Shown: one piece after another, positions 56,535 through 64,000 of the stretch
Layout: the number at the start of each line of letters is the position of its first letter
How positions within the stretch are numbered: position 1 is the first letter of the stretch
Notes under the pieces: model-generated
Told to the model about the DNA's origin: nothing
Database searches by the model: none
Seen by the model: only the letters and a program-made list of their open reading frames with translations
Made by a program: the position numbers and the translations under genes
Source of the DNA: Planosporangium spinosum
Lineage (GTDB): Bacteria; Actinomycetota; Actinomycetes; Mycobacteriales; Micromonosporaceae
Assembly: GCF_049999945.1 (NCBI RefSeq)
Contig: NZ_JBLYUB010000003.1
Coordinates: forward strand, 62,001-126,000
Reading direction: 5' to 3'
Length of the DNA: 64,000 bases

Positions 56535-57534
56535 TCGTTCCCCCGTTCAGCACGAATCGGCCGAGGCGCTGCGGCCGCAGCCCGTAACGTCGTTTGAACT
56601 CGTCGTTGCGCCGGCCGAACTCGACGATCGGTCTTCCGGTGGCCAGACCCTGCTCGATCTCGGCCCCGAAGAGGACGTACTGCGGGCTCCAGTTGAACTC
56701 CTCGGGGTAGCGGCAGCCACCGGCCCAGAAGTGCGCCCGCTGGTCGTCGAACAGGCAGATGGAGACCGCGAGCAGGCCGCCGTCGAGATCGATCCGCAGG
56801 ATGCGGCAGTTCTCGCCGAGCGACTTGATCAGGGCCGTCAGCTCCACCGGCGGGTAGTAGCCCGGGGCGTGCTTGTCCGCGGTCGCCTTGCAGAGCGCGA
56901 GCACGTCGTCGTCGAGCACGGTGGCGCCGACCTCGAAGGAGATCTCCGCGCCGACCCGCTGCGCCCGCCTCATGTACTGCCGCAGCGACCGGCGGGACGC
57001 CCGCCCCACCCCGGCCAGGTGATCGCCGAGGGTCGATCCGGGGGCGGGCCTGAGCTGGTACCTCGGGGTCGTCTCCTGCCCCCGCAGGCCGGCCGCCGCG
57101 AGCTGGCTGGCCAGCGGTCCGTCCCACGGCACGTTGACCAGACCGCAGGTGGCCGCGCCGGTACCGGCTGCCAGGCGCGCCATTGCCGCGCAGAGCGCCC
57201 GCACCGGTTCCGCCCCGAGCGGACCGGCCGAGAGCACCATCGTCTCGTAGCAGTGCCAGACGTGCCCGACGAGCATCCGGGTGACCCCGCCGTCCGGCGG
57301 GCCGAACGGATCGACGGTTTCCTGCAGGTAGAGGATCAGCGCGGCGGCGAGCCGGTCCGGCCCGTCCCGAAGCACCAGGTAGAACGGCTCGGACGGTTGG
57401 GAGAGCGGGTTCTTCTCGACCGAGTGCAGGAAGTCGTAGCTGAAGAAGACATTCGCCCCAGCCGCCGCCGCGAACCGTGACCATCGCTCCCGCCCGATCG
57501 CGGTGACGGACTGGAGGATCTCCACGTCCGACAC
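56527..57534 (-). CDS. FemX/GNAT-like transferase of the phosphonate cluster (3)
   Basis: 335 residues; the GTG at 57534 directly follows the SDR stop. GNAT-like double domain: ANVFFSYDFLHSVEKNPL, VGRASRRSLRQYMRRAQRVGAEISFEVG (basic segment), and the end RPIVEFGRRNDEFKRRYGLRPQRLG. The GRRNDEFKxRYG motif is shared with the protein at 48878. It is likely to be a tRNA- or CoA-dependent acyl/aminoacyl transferase. Being 8 bp into mpnS, it is translated with it. Confidence 0.75.
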   Translation of the reverse strand: MSDVEILQSVTAIGRERWSRFAAAAGANVFFSYDFLHSVEKNPLSQPSEPFYLVLRDGPDRLAAALILYLQETVDPFGPPDGGVTRMLVGHVWHCYETMVLSAGPLGAEPVRALCAAMARLAAGTGAATCGLVNVPWDGPLASQLAAAGLRGQETTPRYQLRPAPGSTLGDHLAGVGRASRRSLRQYMRRAQRVGAEISFEVGATVLDDDVLALCKATADKHAPGYYPPVELTALIKSLGENCRILRIDLDGGLLAVSICLFDDQRAHFWAGGCRYPEEFNWSPQYVLFGAEIEQGLATGRPIVEFGRRNDEFKRRYGLRPQRLGRFVLNGGTNE

Positions 57535-58281
57535 CTACCGGCCTCCGGCCAGATCGATGAAGCTGCCAGTGGAGAACGACGCCGCATCGGACAGCAGCCA
57601 CAGGATCGCCTCGGCGACCTCCTCCGGGTCCCCGCCGCGCTGCATCGGCAGGTTGTGCTGCAGCCGCTGCACCCGGTCCGGGTCACCGCCGCTGGCGTGG
57701 AACTCCGTACGGATGAACCCGGGCCGTACCGCGTTGACCCGGATGCCTTCGGCCGCCACCTCCAGCGACAGCCCCCGGGTCAGGGTGTCGAGCGCGCCCT
57801 TCGACGCGGCGTAGTCGACGTACTCGTTCGGGGAGCCGAGCCGCGAGGCCGCCGACGACACGTTGACGATGGCGCCGCCCGCACCGCCGTGCCGGGTGGA
57901 CATCCGCAGCACCGCCTGACGGCAGCAGAGGAACGCGCTGATCACGTTCGTGGTGAGGATGCGGTGCAGGCGCTCCTCGGTGAGGTCCTCCACCCGCGAC
58001 TGCTTCTCGACCACGCCCACGTTGTTGACCAGTGCGGTGAGCGTGCCGAGCTGGTCGTCGACCGTGGCGAACAGGCGGTCGACCTCGTCGCCGCGGCTCA
58101 CGTCTGCCGGCACGGCGATCGCGGTGCCGCCCGCGTCCACGATGGACTTCACGACCGCGTCCGCCGCCGCCCGGTCGTGCAGATAGTTCACGCAGACCCG
58201 GTAACCCCGTCGGCCGGCCAGGATCGCGGTGGCCGCGCCGATACCCCGGCTGGCGCCGGTCACCACCAGTACCCCGGACAT
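57535..58281 (-). CDS. Short-chain dehydrogenase/reductase
   Basis: 248-residue classical SDR. Cofactor loop TGASRGIGAATAI, NNVGVV, catalytic Ser in IVNVSSAASRLG, and YxxxK in YVDYAASKGALDTL. The strand end CVNYLHDRAAAD (no Asp at beta-2 end) suggests NADP(H). Its ATG overlaps the hydroxylase stop (TGATG). In the cluster it may oxidise or reduce an alcohol/aldehyde of the phosphonate or of the peptide side chain. Confidence 0.93.
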   Translation of the reverse strand: MSGVLVVTGASRGIGAATAILAGRRGYRVCVNYLHDRAAADAVVKSIVDAGGTAIAVPADVSRGDEVDRLFATVDDQLGTLTALVNNVGVVEKQSRVEDLTEERLHRILTTNVISAFLCCRQAVLRMSTRHGGAGGAIVNVSSAASRLGSPNEYVDYAASKGALDTLTRGLSLEVAAEGIRVNAVRPGFIRTEFHASGGDPDRVQRLQHNLPMQRGGDPEEVAEAILWLLSDAASFSTGSFIDLAGGR

Positions 58282-58973
58282 CAGTAGTCCCCGTTCGCCT
58301 TGGCGATGTAGTGCCCGGACACCTTCCGCTTCGCCCGCAGGCAGTAGCGGTTCAGCCCGTCCGCGAAGGCGCCCATCGGCCGGCGGAAGTCGATGATGAT
58401 GATGACGCGCGGCTCGTCGCTGTCGTTGCGCACCTCATGTTCGAAGGTGTCGTCCAGGACGATGCTCTCGCCCGCCTTCCACGTGTAGAACTCCCGGTCC
58501 ACCCGGATGCTCGGCGGCTTGACCGCGGCCGTCTGGATGCACAGGTGGTAGCGGAGAATGCCGGCGTACGGGCCCGCGTGCGCGTCGAGTTGCACACCGG
58601 GTTCGAGCACGGAGACCATGGCGCTCACCACGCCCGGGGTCTTCTCGGCGAACTCGAGCAGGGTGGGAACGTCCTCGCGTGCCTGCTCGTTGGACACCCC
58701 CAGCATGTACGCGTAGTACAGCCGCCAGTCGTTGGAGATCTGTGCCGCCCGGACCGGATCGATGTCCTCGTAGCGGCCGAGTTCGCGTTTCTTCAGCAGT
58801 GCCTGCACCTCGGCCTTGAGCTGGTCGAAGTTGGCCTCGAGCGCGCGTACCTCGGGAAAGAGGTCGTGCGGTGAGGCGAAACGCGGACGCCGGTCACCGC
58901 CGCAGGACTTGAGGAAGACGCGGTTGGCGATGCTGCGGATCACCGCGTGGTCGACGCTGATTGACTTAGCCAC
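58281..58973 (-). CDS. Aspartyl/asparaginyl beta-hydroxylase-like Fe/2-oxoglutarate oxygenase
   Basis: 230 residues; GTG at 58973 with GGAGG 6 bases upstream. The AspH family core is HAGPYAGILRYHLCIQ (132-147) and, later, DDTFEHEVRNDSDEPRVIIIIDFRRPM (174-200), with His and Arg residues at the expected Fe and 2OG positions. It could hydroxylate an amino acid of a peptidyl phosphonate, or the phosphonate carbon chain. First gene of the 11-gene run ending at 47806; a perfect palindrome lies 26 bp upstream of its start. Confidence 0.9.
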   Translation of the reverse strand: MAKSISVDHAVIRSIANRVFLKSCGGDRRPRFASPHDLFPEVRALEANFDQLKAEVQALLKKRELGRYEDIDPVRAAQISNDWRLYYAYMLGVSNEQAREDVPTLLEFAEKTPGVVSAMVSVLEPGVQLDAHAGPYAGILRYHLCIQTAAVKPPSIRVDREFYTWKAGESIVLDDTFEHEVRNDSDEPRVIIIIDFRRPMGAFADGLNRYCLRAKRKVSGHYIAKANGDY

Positions 58974-58998
58974 CGGATGCCTCCAAACACAGTGAGCG

Positions 58999-59021
58999 TG
59001 ACGGAAGTCGGACTTCCGTCA
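58999..59021. promoter_or_regulatory. 23 bp perfect palindrome before the phosphonate operon
   Basis: TGACGGAAGTC (58999-59009), G, GACTTCCGTCA (59011-59021), exact arms of 11 bp. It lies between the MFS gene and the hydroxylase gene, just upstream of the ribosome site. A one-base centre is poor for an RNA loop, so an operator is more likely than a terminator. No regulator gene is in the cluster. Confidence 0.65.
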
Positions 59022-59040
59022 GGAAACGCTCTGTCGGGGA

Positions 59041-60459
59041 CTAGACAGTGTCCTTCCGCTGCCGCACCGCCATCGTCGCCAGTGCGCCAGCGAGCAGGGT
59101 CAGGACGGGAATCGCATAGGTGTTTCGTACGGCGAGGAAGATGTCGCCGCGAGACAGGAAGACCTGGAGCAGTGCCCCCACCGACGCGGTGTATACCAGG
59201 CTTCCGCACAGTCGGGTGGTGTTGAAGACGCCGGACGCGACGCCGGCGAACTGCGGCGGCACGTCGCGCATCGCGACCGCCACCGAGGGCGCGAACGCCA
59301 CGCCCATGCCGACTCCGGTGACCGCCAGGCCGGGTAGCAGGAGGAGCCAGGACCGGTGCGCTCCGACCCCCATGAGCTGCATCGCCATTCCCAGCCCGAA
59401 CAGCAGCAGACCGAGCATCAGCACGTACTTGCCGCCCCACCGGTCGGACAGCCGGCCGGAACGACGCGCCACGACGACCGAGACGAAGGGCGGTACGGCG
59501 ATCAGCAGGCCGGCCTGGAACGCGCTCCACCGGTGCGCGGTCTGCAGGTACAGCGGAATCAGCAGGAGCATCGCCGCGACCGCGCCGGGAATGACGCCGA
59601 TCACCGCGGAGGCGATGGCGAAGTTGCGGTCGCGCAACAGGGCGAACGGCAGCAGCGGGTCCCGCCCCTGCTGGTGCCATTGCACCAGGGCGAACACGCC
59701 GAGGACGACGACCGCGGCGGCGAAGAGCATCGGGATCGTCACCGGGCCCCACACCCGCCCCCAGCCGTACCGCTCCCCGCTGATCAGCGGGTAGACGACA
59801 AGGAAGATCGCCGCTGCGAGCAACAGCGCGCCGGTGACGTCGAGCCGGCTGCGCACCTCGGCGCGCAGCCGCGGCACCGCCAGGAGCACCAGCACCGCCC
59901 CGATGAGACCCACCGGGAGGTTGATGAAGAAGATGCCCCGCCACCCCACCGTCGCGGCCAGCAGTCCGCCGACCGTGGGCCCCGCCGCGGTGGCCAGGCC
60001 GGCAAACGCCCCCCACACGCCCAGCGCCCTGCCCCGCTGCTCCGCCGGGTAGACCCGGGTGATGATCGCCATTGCCTGCGCGGCGAGCAGAGCGGCGCCG
60101 ACGCCCTGCACCGCGCGGCCGACGATCACCTGTTCCGGGTGCTGCGCGAATCCGCAGGCGGCCGAGGCGACCGTGAAGACCGCGAGCCCGACGAGCATCA
60201 CCCGGCGCATGCCGAACAGGTCGCCGAGCCGTCCGCCCGGGACCAGCAGGACGGCGTAGCTCACCAGATAGCTGTTGGTGATCCAGAGCATCTGCTCGAC
60301 GGAGGCGTGCAGCCCTCGCATCATCTCGGCGAACGCGATGTTGATCACCGTGGTGTCGAGCAGCACGAGCGCCTGGGCGAAACAGATCGCCAGCATGGCG
60401 AACCCGGGGGTACGGAGGCGCGTTCGCAGTGGCGGCAGCGCCAGCGCGCTGGCCGTCAT
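59041..60459 (-). CDS. MFS transporter, DHA2 (14-TM drug efflux) family
   Basis: 472-residue exporter; its ATG overlaps the methyltransferase stop by 4 bp. Opening MLAICFAQALVLLDTTVINIAFAEMM is motif D1 of DHA2 (LDxTxVNVALP). GGRLGDLFGMRRVMLVG is motif A and RAVQGVGAALLAAQAMAIITRVYP motif B/C-like. About 14 hydrophobic segments. It is probably the exporter or self-resistance pump for the phosphonate product, since no other transporter is in the cluster. Confidence 0.93.
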   Translation of the reverse strand: MTASALALPPLRTRLRTPGFAMLAICFAQALVLLDTTVINIAFAEMMRGLHASVEQMLWITNSYLVSYAVLLVPGGRLGDLFGMRRVMLVGLAVFTVASAACGFAQHPEQVIVGRAVQGVGAALLAAQAMAIITRVYPAEQRGRALGVWGAFAGLATAAGPTVGGLLAATVGWRGIFFINLPVGLIGAVLVLLAVPRLRAEVRSRLDVTGALLLAAAIFLVVYPLISGERYGWGRVWGPVTIPMLFAAAVVVLGVFALVQWHQQGRDPLLPFALLRDRNFAIASAVIGVIPGAVAAMLLLIPLYLQTAHRWSAFQAGLLIAVPPFVSVVVARRSGRLSDRWGGKYVLMLGLLLFGLGMAMQLMGVGAHRSWLLLLPGLAVTGVGMGVAFAPSVAVAMRDVPPQFAGVASGVFNTTRLCGSLVYTASVGALLQVFLSRGDIFLAVRNTYAIPVLTLLAGALATMAVRQRKDTV

Positions 60460-61115
60460 GACCGGGATCGTCGAAGCTGCCCGTACAGGAAACCGGGCGC
60501 GGCCTCGTCGATCGTGCCCTCCCAGCCGAGCGCGTTCAGTCGCTCGAGCAGGTCGCCGGCGTCGAAGAACAGTTTGACGATCCGGTAGTTGCTTCCGTCG
60601 GCGAGGGTGCGCACCACGGCCACGTCGGGCGCCTGCTCATCGATGAGCTCCCCGTCCTTCTCCCGGATGGTCACATCCACGAACTCGACGACACCGCCGG
60701 GCCGCAGTGCCCGGGCCACGCGCGCCCAGAAGTCCTCGAACAGGGCCGGCGGCACGTGCGACAGCCAGTGCCCGAAGAACACGCCGTCCCACTGCCGGTC
60801 GGGTTCCCAGGTGAACAGGTCGGCATGGATGTACTCGACCTGGGTCAGGCCCTTTCCCCGCGCGGTGTCGATCATCTCGGCCGAGCCGTCGACGGCCGTC
60901 AGGCTGCGGCATCGCTGGACCAGGTGCGTGGTCCAGTACCCTGTACCGCTGGCGAGTTCGAGCACGTCCCCGCTCAGCTGCCCGGACCTGAGCCGATCGA
61001 TCAGCGCGCCCGACGCGGCTTCCTGGTAGGGCACGAACGTGTCGTCGTATTCGCCGGCCCGGGCACGGTAGTACTCCTGTTGCGAGGCGAGCAGCGGCAT
61101 ATCTTGGTCAAGCAT
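60456..61115 (-). CDS. Class I SAM-dependent methyltransferase
   Basis: 219 residues; ATG at 61115 with GGGGGAGG upstream. SAM motif I DVLELASGTGYWTTHLVQR, acid in LTAVDGSAEM, and DGVFFGHWLSHVPPALFEDF as motif IV. REKDGELIDEQAPDV is a variable loop. It is first in the transcript that continues into the MFS gene and probably the whole cluster. Possible roles are O- or N-methylation of the product; methyl esters and N-methyl groups are known on phosphonate antibiotics. Confidence 0.92.
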   Translation of the reverse strand: MLDQDMPLLASQQEYYRARAGEYDDTFVPYQEAASGALIDRLRSGQLSGDVLELASGTGYWTTHLVQRCRSLTAVDGSAEMIDTARGKGLTQVEYIHADLFTWEPDRQWDGVFFGHWLSHVPPALFEDFWARVARALRPGGVVEFVDVTIREKDGELIDEQAPDVAVVRTLADGSNYRIVKLFFDAGDLLERLNALGWEGTIDEAAPGFLYGQLRRSRS

Positions 61116-61395
61116 TGGCTGGGATCCTCCCCCGTTGTCCGGCCAATGTTGGTGCCACGTTCAGTAGTTGGATACTAACCCGTCAATTCAAACATGACTA
61201 TGCATGAGGACCCTCACAGGATTCCGGCAACCGGCGGTGCCGATCAAGTGCTACAGCGCCGGGTACGCCGGCATCGGCATCACGTCCCTGGCGCTGTGGT
61301 CGGGGCCGGCCACGCGCAGGACGGTGCGGTGATCCCGGTCGAGATCCGTCCCGCGCGTCGCGCAGCGACACGCCGCCACTGAGGAAAGGACGCTG

Positions 61396-61989
61396 ATGTC
61401 TGACATCGCAGATCGTTACCGGCTGCTCTCCGATGGATTCCTCGCCCGTATCCGGGCGACCCCGGCCGACCGCTGGGAGGCGGTGAGTCCGTGCGCCGGC
61501 TGGACGGCCCGCGACGTGGTCGCGCACGTCATCAACGGTCACCGAGGCATCCTCGCCATGGTCGACGGCACACCCCCGACGCCCGCCGACGGAGTCGGGG
61601 TCTCCGCCATGGCCGACGCGCCCGAGGTCGAGCCCGGCGCGGATCTCGGCGTCGCGTTCGCGCGGTGCCGCGACGACATGTACGCGATGCTGAGCGATCC
61701 CGACCGGGCCGCGACCCGGCTGCGCGGCGGCCCGTTGGGGCCGGCGCCGGTCGAGCAGGCCGGCGACCTCATCGGCGGGATGGAACTGCTGGTCCACACC
61801 TGGGATCTCGCCCGCGCCGTCGGCGGCGACGAGCGGCTCGACCCCGGCCTCGTCGCCCGGACGCACCATGCGCTCCTGCCGCACCATGCGGCCCTTCTCG
61901 CCACCGTCGCGTTCCGGCCCAGCATCCCGGCGCCGCACGACGCCGACCCGCAGACCGCGTTCCTGTCCTTCGTCGGCCGGCGCGCCTGA
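61396..61989 (+). CDS. TIGR03086/DinB-like (maleylpyruvate isomerase N-terminal type) metal-binding protein
   Basis: 197 residues; ATG at 61396 with GGAAAGGA upstream. Family signature: SPCAGWTARDVVAHVINGHRG at the N-terminus and MELLVHTWDLARAVGGD later, giving the three-His metal site of DinB-fold enzymes, many of which use mycothiol. No pathway partner adjacent. It is divergent from the phosphonate operon and separated from it by 280 bp containing that operon's promoter region; I see nothing else there. Confidence 0.9.
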   Translation: MSDIADRYRLLSDGFLARIRATPADRWEAVSPCAGWTARDVVAHVINGHRGILAMVDGTPPTPADGVGVSAMADAPEVEPGADLGVAFARCRDDMYAMLSDPDRAATRLRGGPLGPAPVEQAGDLIGGMELLVHTWDLARAVGGDERLDPGLVARTHHALLPHHAALLATVAFRPSIPAPHDADPQTAFLSFVGRRA

Positions 61990-62094
61990 CGGTCGCGGCT
62001 CGGGCCTACCCGATCGTCTCCGTGGCGGCGTCGGCTGGCTCGTCGTGCGCCTGCACGGGCCGGCCTGCCGGGCGGTAGGCCGGCCCGGAACGCC

Positions 62095-62143
62095 GGCCGT
62101 CCCTCGATCACCGGGACCGCGGGCGGGTGATCGAGGGACGGCC
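62095..62143. terminator. Bidirectional terminator hairpin
   Basis: Perfect 17 bp arms GGCCGTCCCTCGATCAC (62095-62111) and GTGATCGAGGGACGGCC (62127-62143), 15-base loop, in the gap between convergent genes at 61989 and 62234. Confidence 0.9.
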
Positions 62144-62233
62144 GCCACCGTGGGGGTGGGGAACCGGGCAGCGGGCCGGGCGGGGCCGCGTCGCTGCCCG
62201 GAGCGCGGGGTTGGCGGGTCCGGGCGACGGCGG

Positions 62234-64000
62234 CTACCAGCCGACGGCGACCAGCAGATACTGCGGGCCGCCGTGGGAGATGAACGACGACTCACCGGCC
62301 ACGTCGTCGTACGGGAAGCCGTACGCGAGGCGGTTGATGGCGTGGTCGTGCCAGAACTTCGCGTAGTAGTTCGCCGGTGGTGCCAGGTAGAAGTTGCTCC
62401 GGACCTGCTGCTGCGCGGCCGGCAGGTGCGCGGTGTGCCGGTTCAGGGCGGCGCACATGTTCGGGTTGCCGGCCATCGAGCCGGCGCAGCCGAAGATGTT
62501 GGAGGTCGACTCGTTGACCCCGACCGACGCGGCGTAGCCGGTGAAGTAGTTCTGGTTGACGCCGCCGGTCCGGAACGACGGATCGCTGCCGGGCGCGATG
62601 ATCCGGTACGGCGCCTGGGTCTGCGCGAGCACCTTGAACTCGGCCGGCACCTCGTTGGTGAACCGCTGGAAGGTGGCCGACCGGTCCTCGGCGAAGGTCG
62701 CCTGGTCCTCGCCGACCTGCACGTCGTACCCGTCGTGGGCGTGCAGTCGCATGGCGAGCTTGAGGCCGAACGCGTCGACCCGGGTGGTGTTGCCGTTGAA
62801 CACCGACGGGCCGACGGTGAACTCGATGAAGTCGTAGTACTGGCTGCTCGGCGAGCCCAGGTAGAAGTACATCCGGCCGGCGGAGTTGGCGGGCATGTCG
62901 AGGTAGGGCTGTTCGGCGATCGAGTGGACCTGCCCGTTGAAGCTCCAGTAGACCTGGCTGTCGGGGTAGCGGCCGTTCGTGCGGTTGAGCACCTTCACCA
63001 TGACGACGTTCTTCGCGGCCGGGATGCCGCTGGTGTCACCCCAGAATGCGTCGCCGCCCGGGTTCGGTGAGCCGGTCGGGCTGGGTGAGGTGGTCGGGCC
63101 GCCACCGGCGACGCGGACGGCGAACTCCCAGAGGGAGTACCCGTAGGCGGTGGCCCGGGCGGTGCCGTACAGCCGCACGTACCGGCCGGTGCCGGTGACG
63201 GTGAGCGTCTCGGTCCCGCCGGCCCCGGTCGTGGTGGAGTAGACCGTGGTCCAGGTGGCGCCGTCGGTGGAGGTCTGGAGGCTGTACGCCCGGGCGTAGG
63301 CGGACTCCCACTGCAGGGTCACCCCGCAGACGGCCTGGGAGCTACCGAGGTCGACCTGGATCCACTGCGGGTCGGAGAAGGCCGACGACCAGCGGGTGGC
63401 GGTGTTGCCGTCGACGGCGGCCGACGCGGGCGTGCCGGCGTTCTCGGTGGACGACGCCGTCGCGGGCCGGTTCAGCGCGGCGTTGGCCGTGCCGCAGCCG
63501 GGGCCGGCCGGGGCACTGCCGTAGACCTGGAACTCCCAGAGGGAGTACCCGTAGGCGGTGGCCCGGACGGTGCCGTACAGCCGCACGTACCGGCCGGTGC
63601 CGGTGACGGTGAGGGACTGGTTGCCCCCGGCTCCGGTGGTGGTGGTGTAGACCGTGGTCCACGTGGTCGCGTTGGTGGACGTCTGGATCTGGAAGCTCGT
63701 GGCGTACGCGGCTTCCCAGGTGAGGACGACCCGGCTGACGGTGTAGGTGCCGCCGAGGTCTATCTGGATCCACTGTGGGTCGGAGAAGGCCGACGACCAG
63801 CGCGTGGCGGTGTTGCCGTCGACGGCGGCCGACGCGGGGGTGTCGGCGTTCTCGCTCGACGACGCGGTCGCGGGCCTGCCTTGTGAGAGCAGGGTGTCGG
63901 CGGCGGCCGCGCCCAGGGTGGTGGCCACCGCGTAGGTGGTGATCACGGCGGCGATCAGGCCGATGGTGGTGAGGACGCGCCAGAGCCGGGTGGACGGTCT
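62234..64000 (-). CDS. GH64 beta-1,3-glucanase with two F5/8C (CBM32-like) modules (5' end outside window)
   Basis: Secreted glucanase, at least 588 residues visible. The frame is open to the window edge: 18 more codons (RPSTRLWRVLTTIGLIAA) precede the GTG at 63946, and these plus ITTYAVATTLGAAAA make the signal peptide. So the real start lies beyond 64000. Two discoidin-type modules follow (each SAAVDGNTATRWSSAFSDPQWIQ...YGYSLWEFxV), nearly identical in DNA, then a Pro/Ser/Thr linker. The catalytic domain shows VYWSFNGQVHSIAEQPYLDMP and FGLKLAMRLHAHDGYDVQVGED, typical of GH64 laminaripentaose-producing glucanases. Probable role: hydrolysis of fungal cell-wall glucan. Confidence 0.92.
   Translation of the reverse strand, partial: RPSTRLWRVLTTIGLIAAVITTYAVATTLGAAAADTLLSQGRPATASSSENADTPASAAVDGNTATRWSSAFSDPQWIQIDLGGTYTVSRVVLTWEAAYATSFQIQTSTNATTWTTVYTTTTGAGGNQSLTVTGTGRYVRLYGTVRATAYGYSLWEFQVYGSAPAGPGCGTANAALNRPATASSTENAGTPASAAVDGNTATRWSSAFSDPQWIQVDLGSSQAVCGVTLQWESAYARAYSLQTSTDGATWTTVYSTTTGAGGTETLTVTGTGRYVRLYGTARATAYGYSLWEFAVRVAGGGPTTSPSPTGSPNPGGDAFWGDTSGIPAAKNVVMVKVLNRTNGRYPDSQVYWSFNGQVHSIAEQPYLDMPANSAGRMYFYLGSPSSQYYDFIEFTVGPSVFNGNTTRVDAFGLKLAMRLHAHDGYDVQVGEDQATFAEDRSATFQRFTNEVPAEFKVLAQTQAPYRIIAPGSDPSFRTGGVNQNYFTGYAASVGVNESTSNIFGCAGSMAGNPNMCAALNRHTAHLPAAQQQVRSNFYLAPPANYYAKFWHDHAINRLAYGFPYDDVAGESSFISHGGPQYLLVAVGW

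Overview
This is about 64 kb of very GC-rich, gene-dense chromosomal DNA from an actinomycete, most probably Micromonosporaceae (Micromonospora, Plantactinospora or a relative). The basis is the strong G/C bias at third codon positions, GTG/TTG starts, actinobacterial families (streptogrisin, SSI inhibitor, TIGR03086/DinB-like enzyme, DUF574 methyltransferase, AlkB) and an intergenic palindrome of a type I associate with that family. No rRNA or tRNA gene, intact transposase, integrase or CRISPR array was seen.

Layout. 1-3.9 kb: peptide/sugar ABC importer (permease cut by the window edge, binding protein) and a divergent DeoR regulator. 3.9-7.2 kb: ArsC-like reductase, secreted streptogrisin-type protease, cytochrome P450. 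7.5-14 kb: hybrid sensor kinase, pyruvate oxidase (PoxB), relic of a chemotaxis receptor, DUF2267 protein, sugar O-acetyltransferase. 14.3-24 kb: membrane-anchored unknown, GH5 glycanase, alkane hydroxylase with divergent TetR, dicarboxylate symporter, SSI-type protease inhibitor, YbhN-type membrane protein. 24-34.4 kb: flavodoxin, crotonase, beta-lactamase-fold protein, a glycosyltransferase/methyltransferase/alpha-toroid operon, a secreted beta-helix protein behind a strong palindrome, DUF1992, RNase HI. 34.4-42.3 kb: accessory island with a DUF2637 (SpdB-like) relic, Nnr-type NAD(P)HX repair enzyme, and an XRE-TPR regulator divergent from two small Cys proteins, a radical SAM enzyme, two RNase H-fold-like paralogues and a P-loop kinase broken by two TAA codons. 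42.4-47.7 kb: Tat-exported beta-helix protein, DUF574 methyltransferase, quinone reductase, NUDIX, SmpB. 47.8-61.1 kb: 13 same-strand genes forming a phosphonate biosynthetic cluster. 61.4-64 kb: DinB-like enzyme and the 3' part of a GH64 beta-1,3-glucanase with two F5/8C modules.

The phosphonate cluster is the main discovery. PEP mutase, phosphonopyruvate decarboxylase and phosphonoacetaldehyde reductase should make 2-hydroxyethylphosphonate. Next to pepM is a HEPD/MPnS-family oxygenase whose apparent metal ligands are His141-Gln145-His182. That is the 2-His-1-Gln pattern of methylphosphonate synthase, not the 2-His-1-Glu pattern of HEPD. Around it are an aminotransferase, a D-2-hydroxyacid dehydrogenase, an SDR, an aspartyl beta-hydroxylase-like enzyme, three FemX/GNAT-like transferases, a methyltransferase and an MFS exporter. 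This suggests a peptide-like C1 phosphonate natural product.

A second theme is short GC-rich tandem repeats in many intergenic gaps (units of 8 to 33 bp), and low-complexity expansions inside some proteins, which look like replication slippage.
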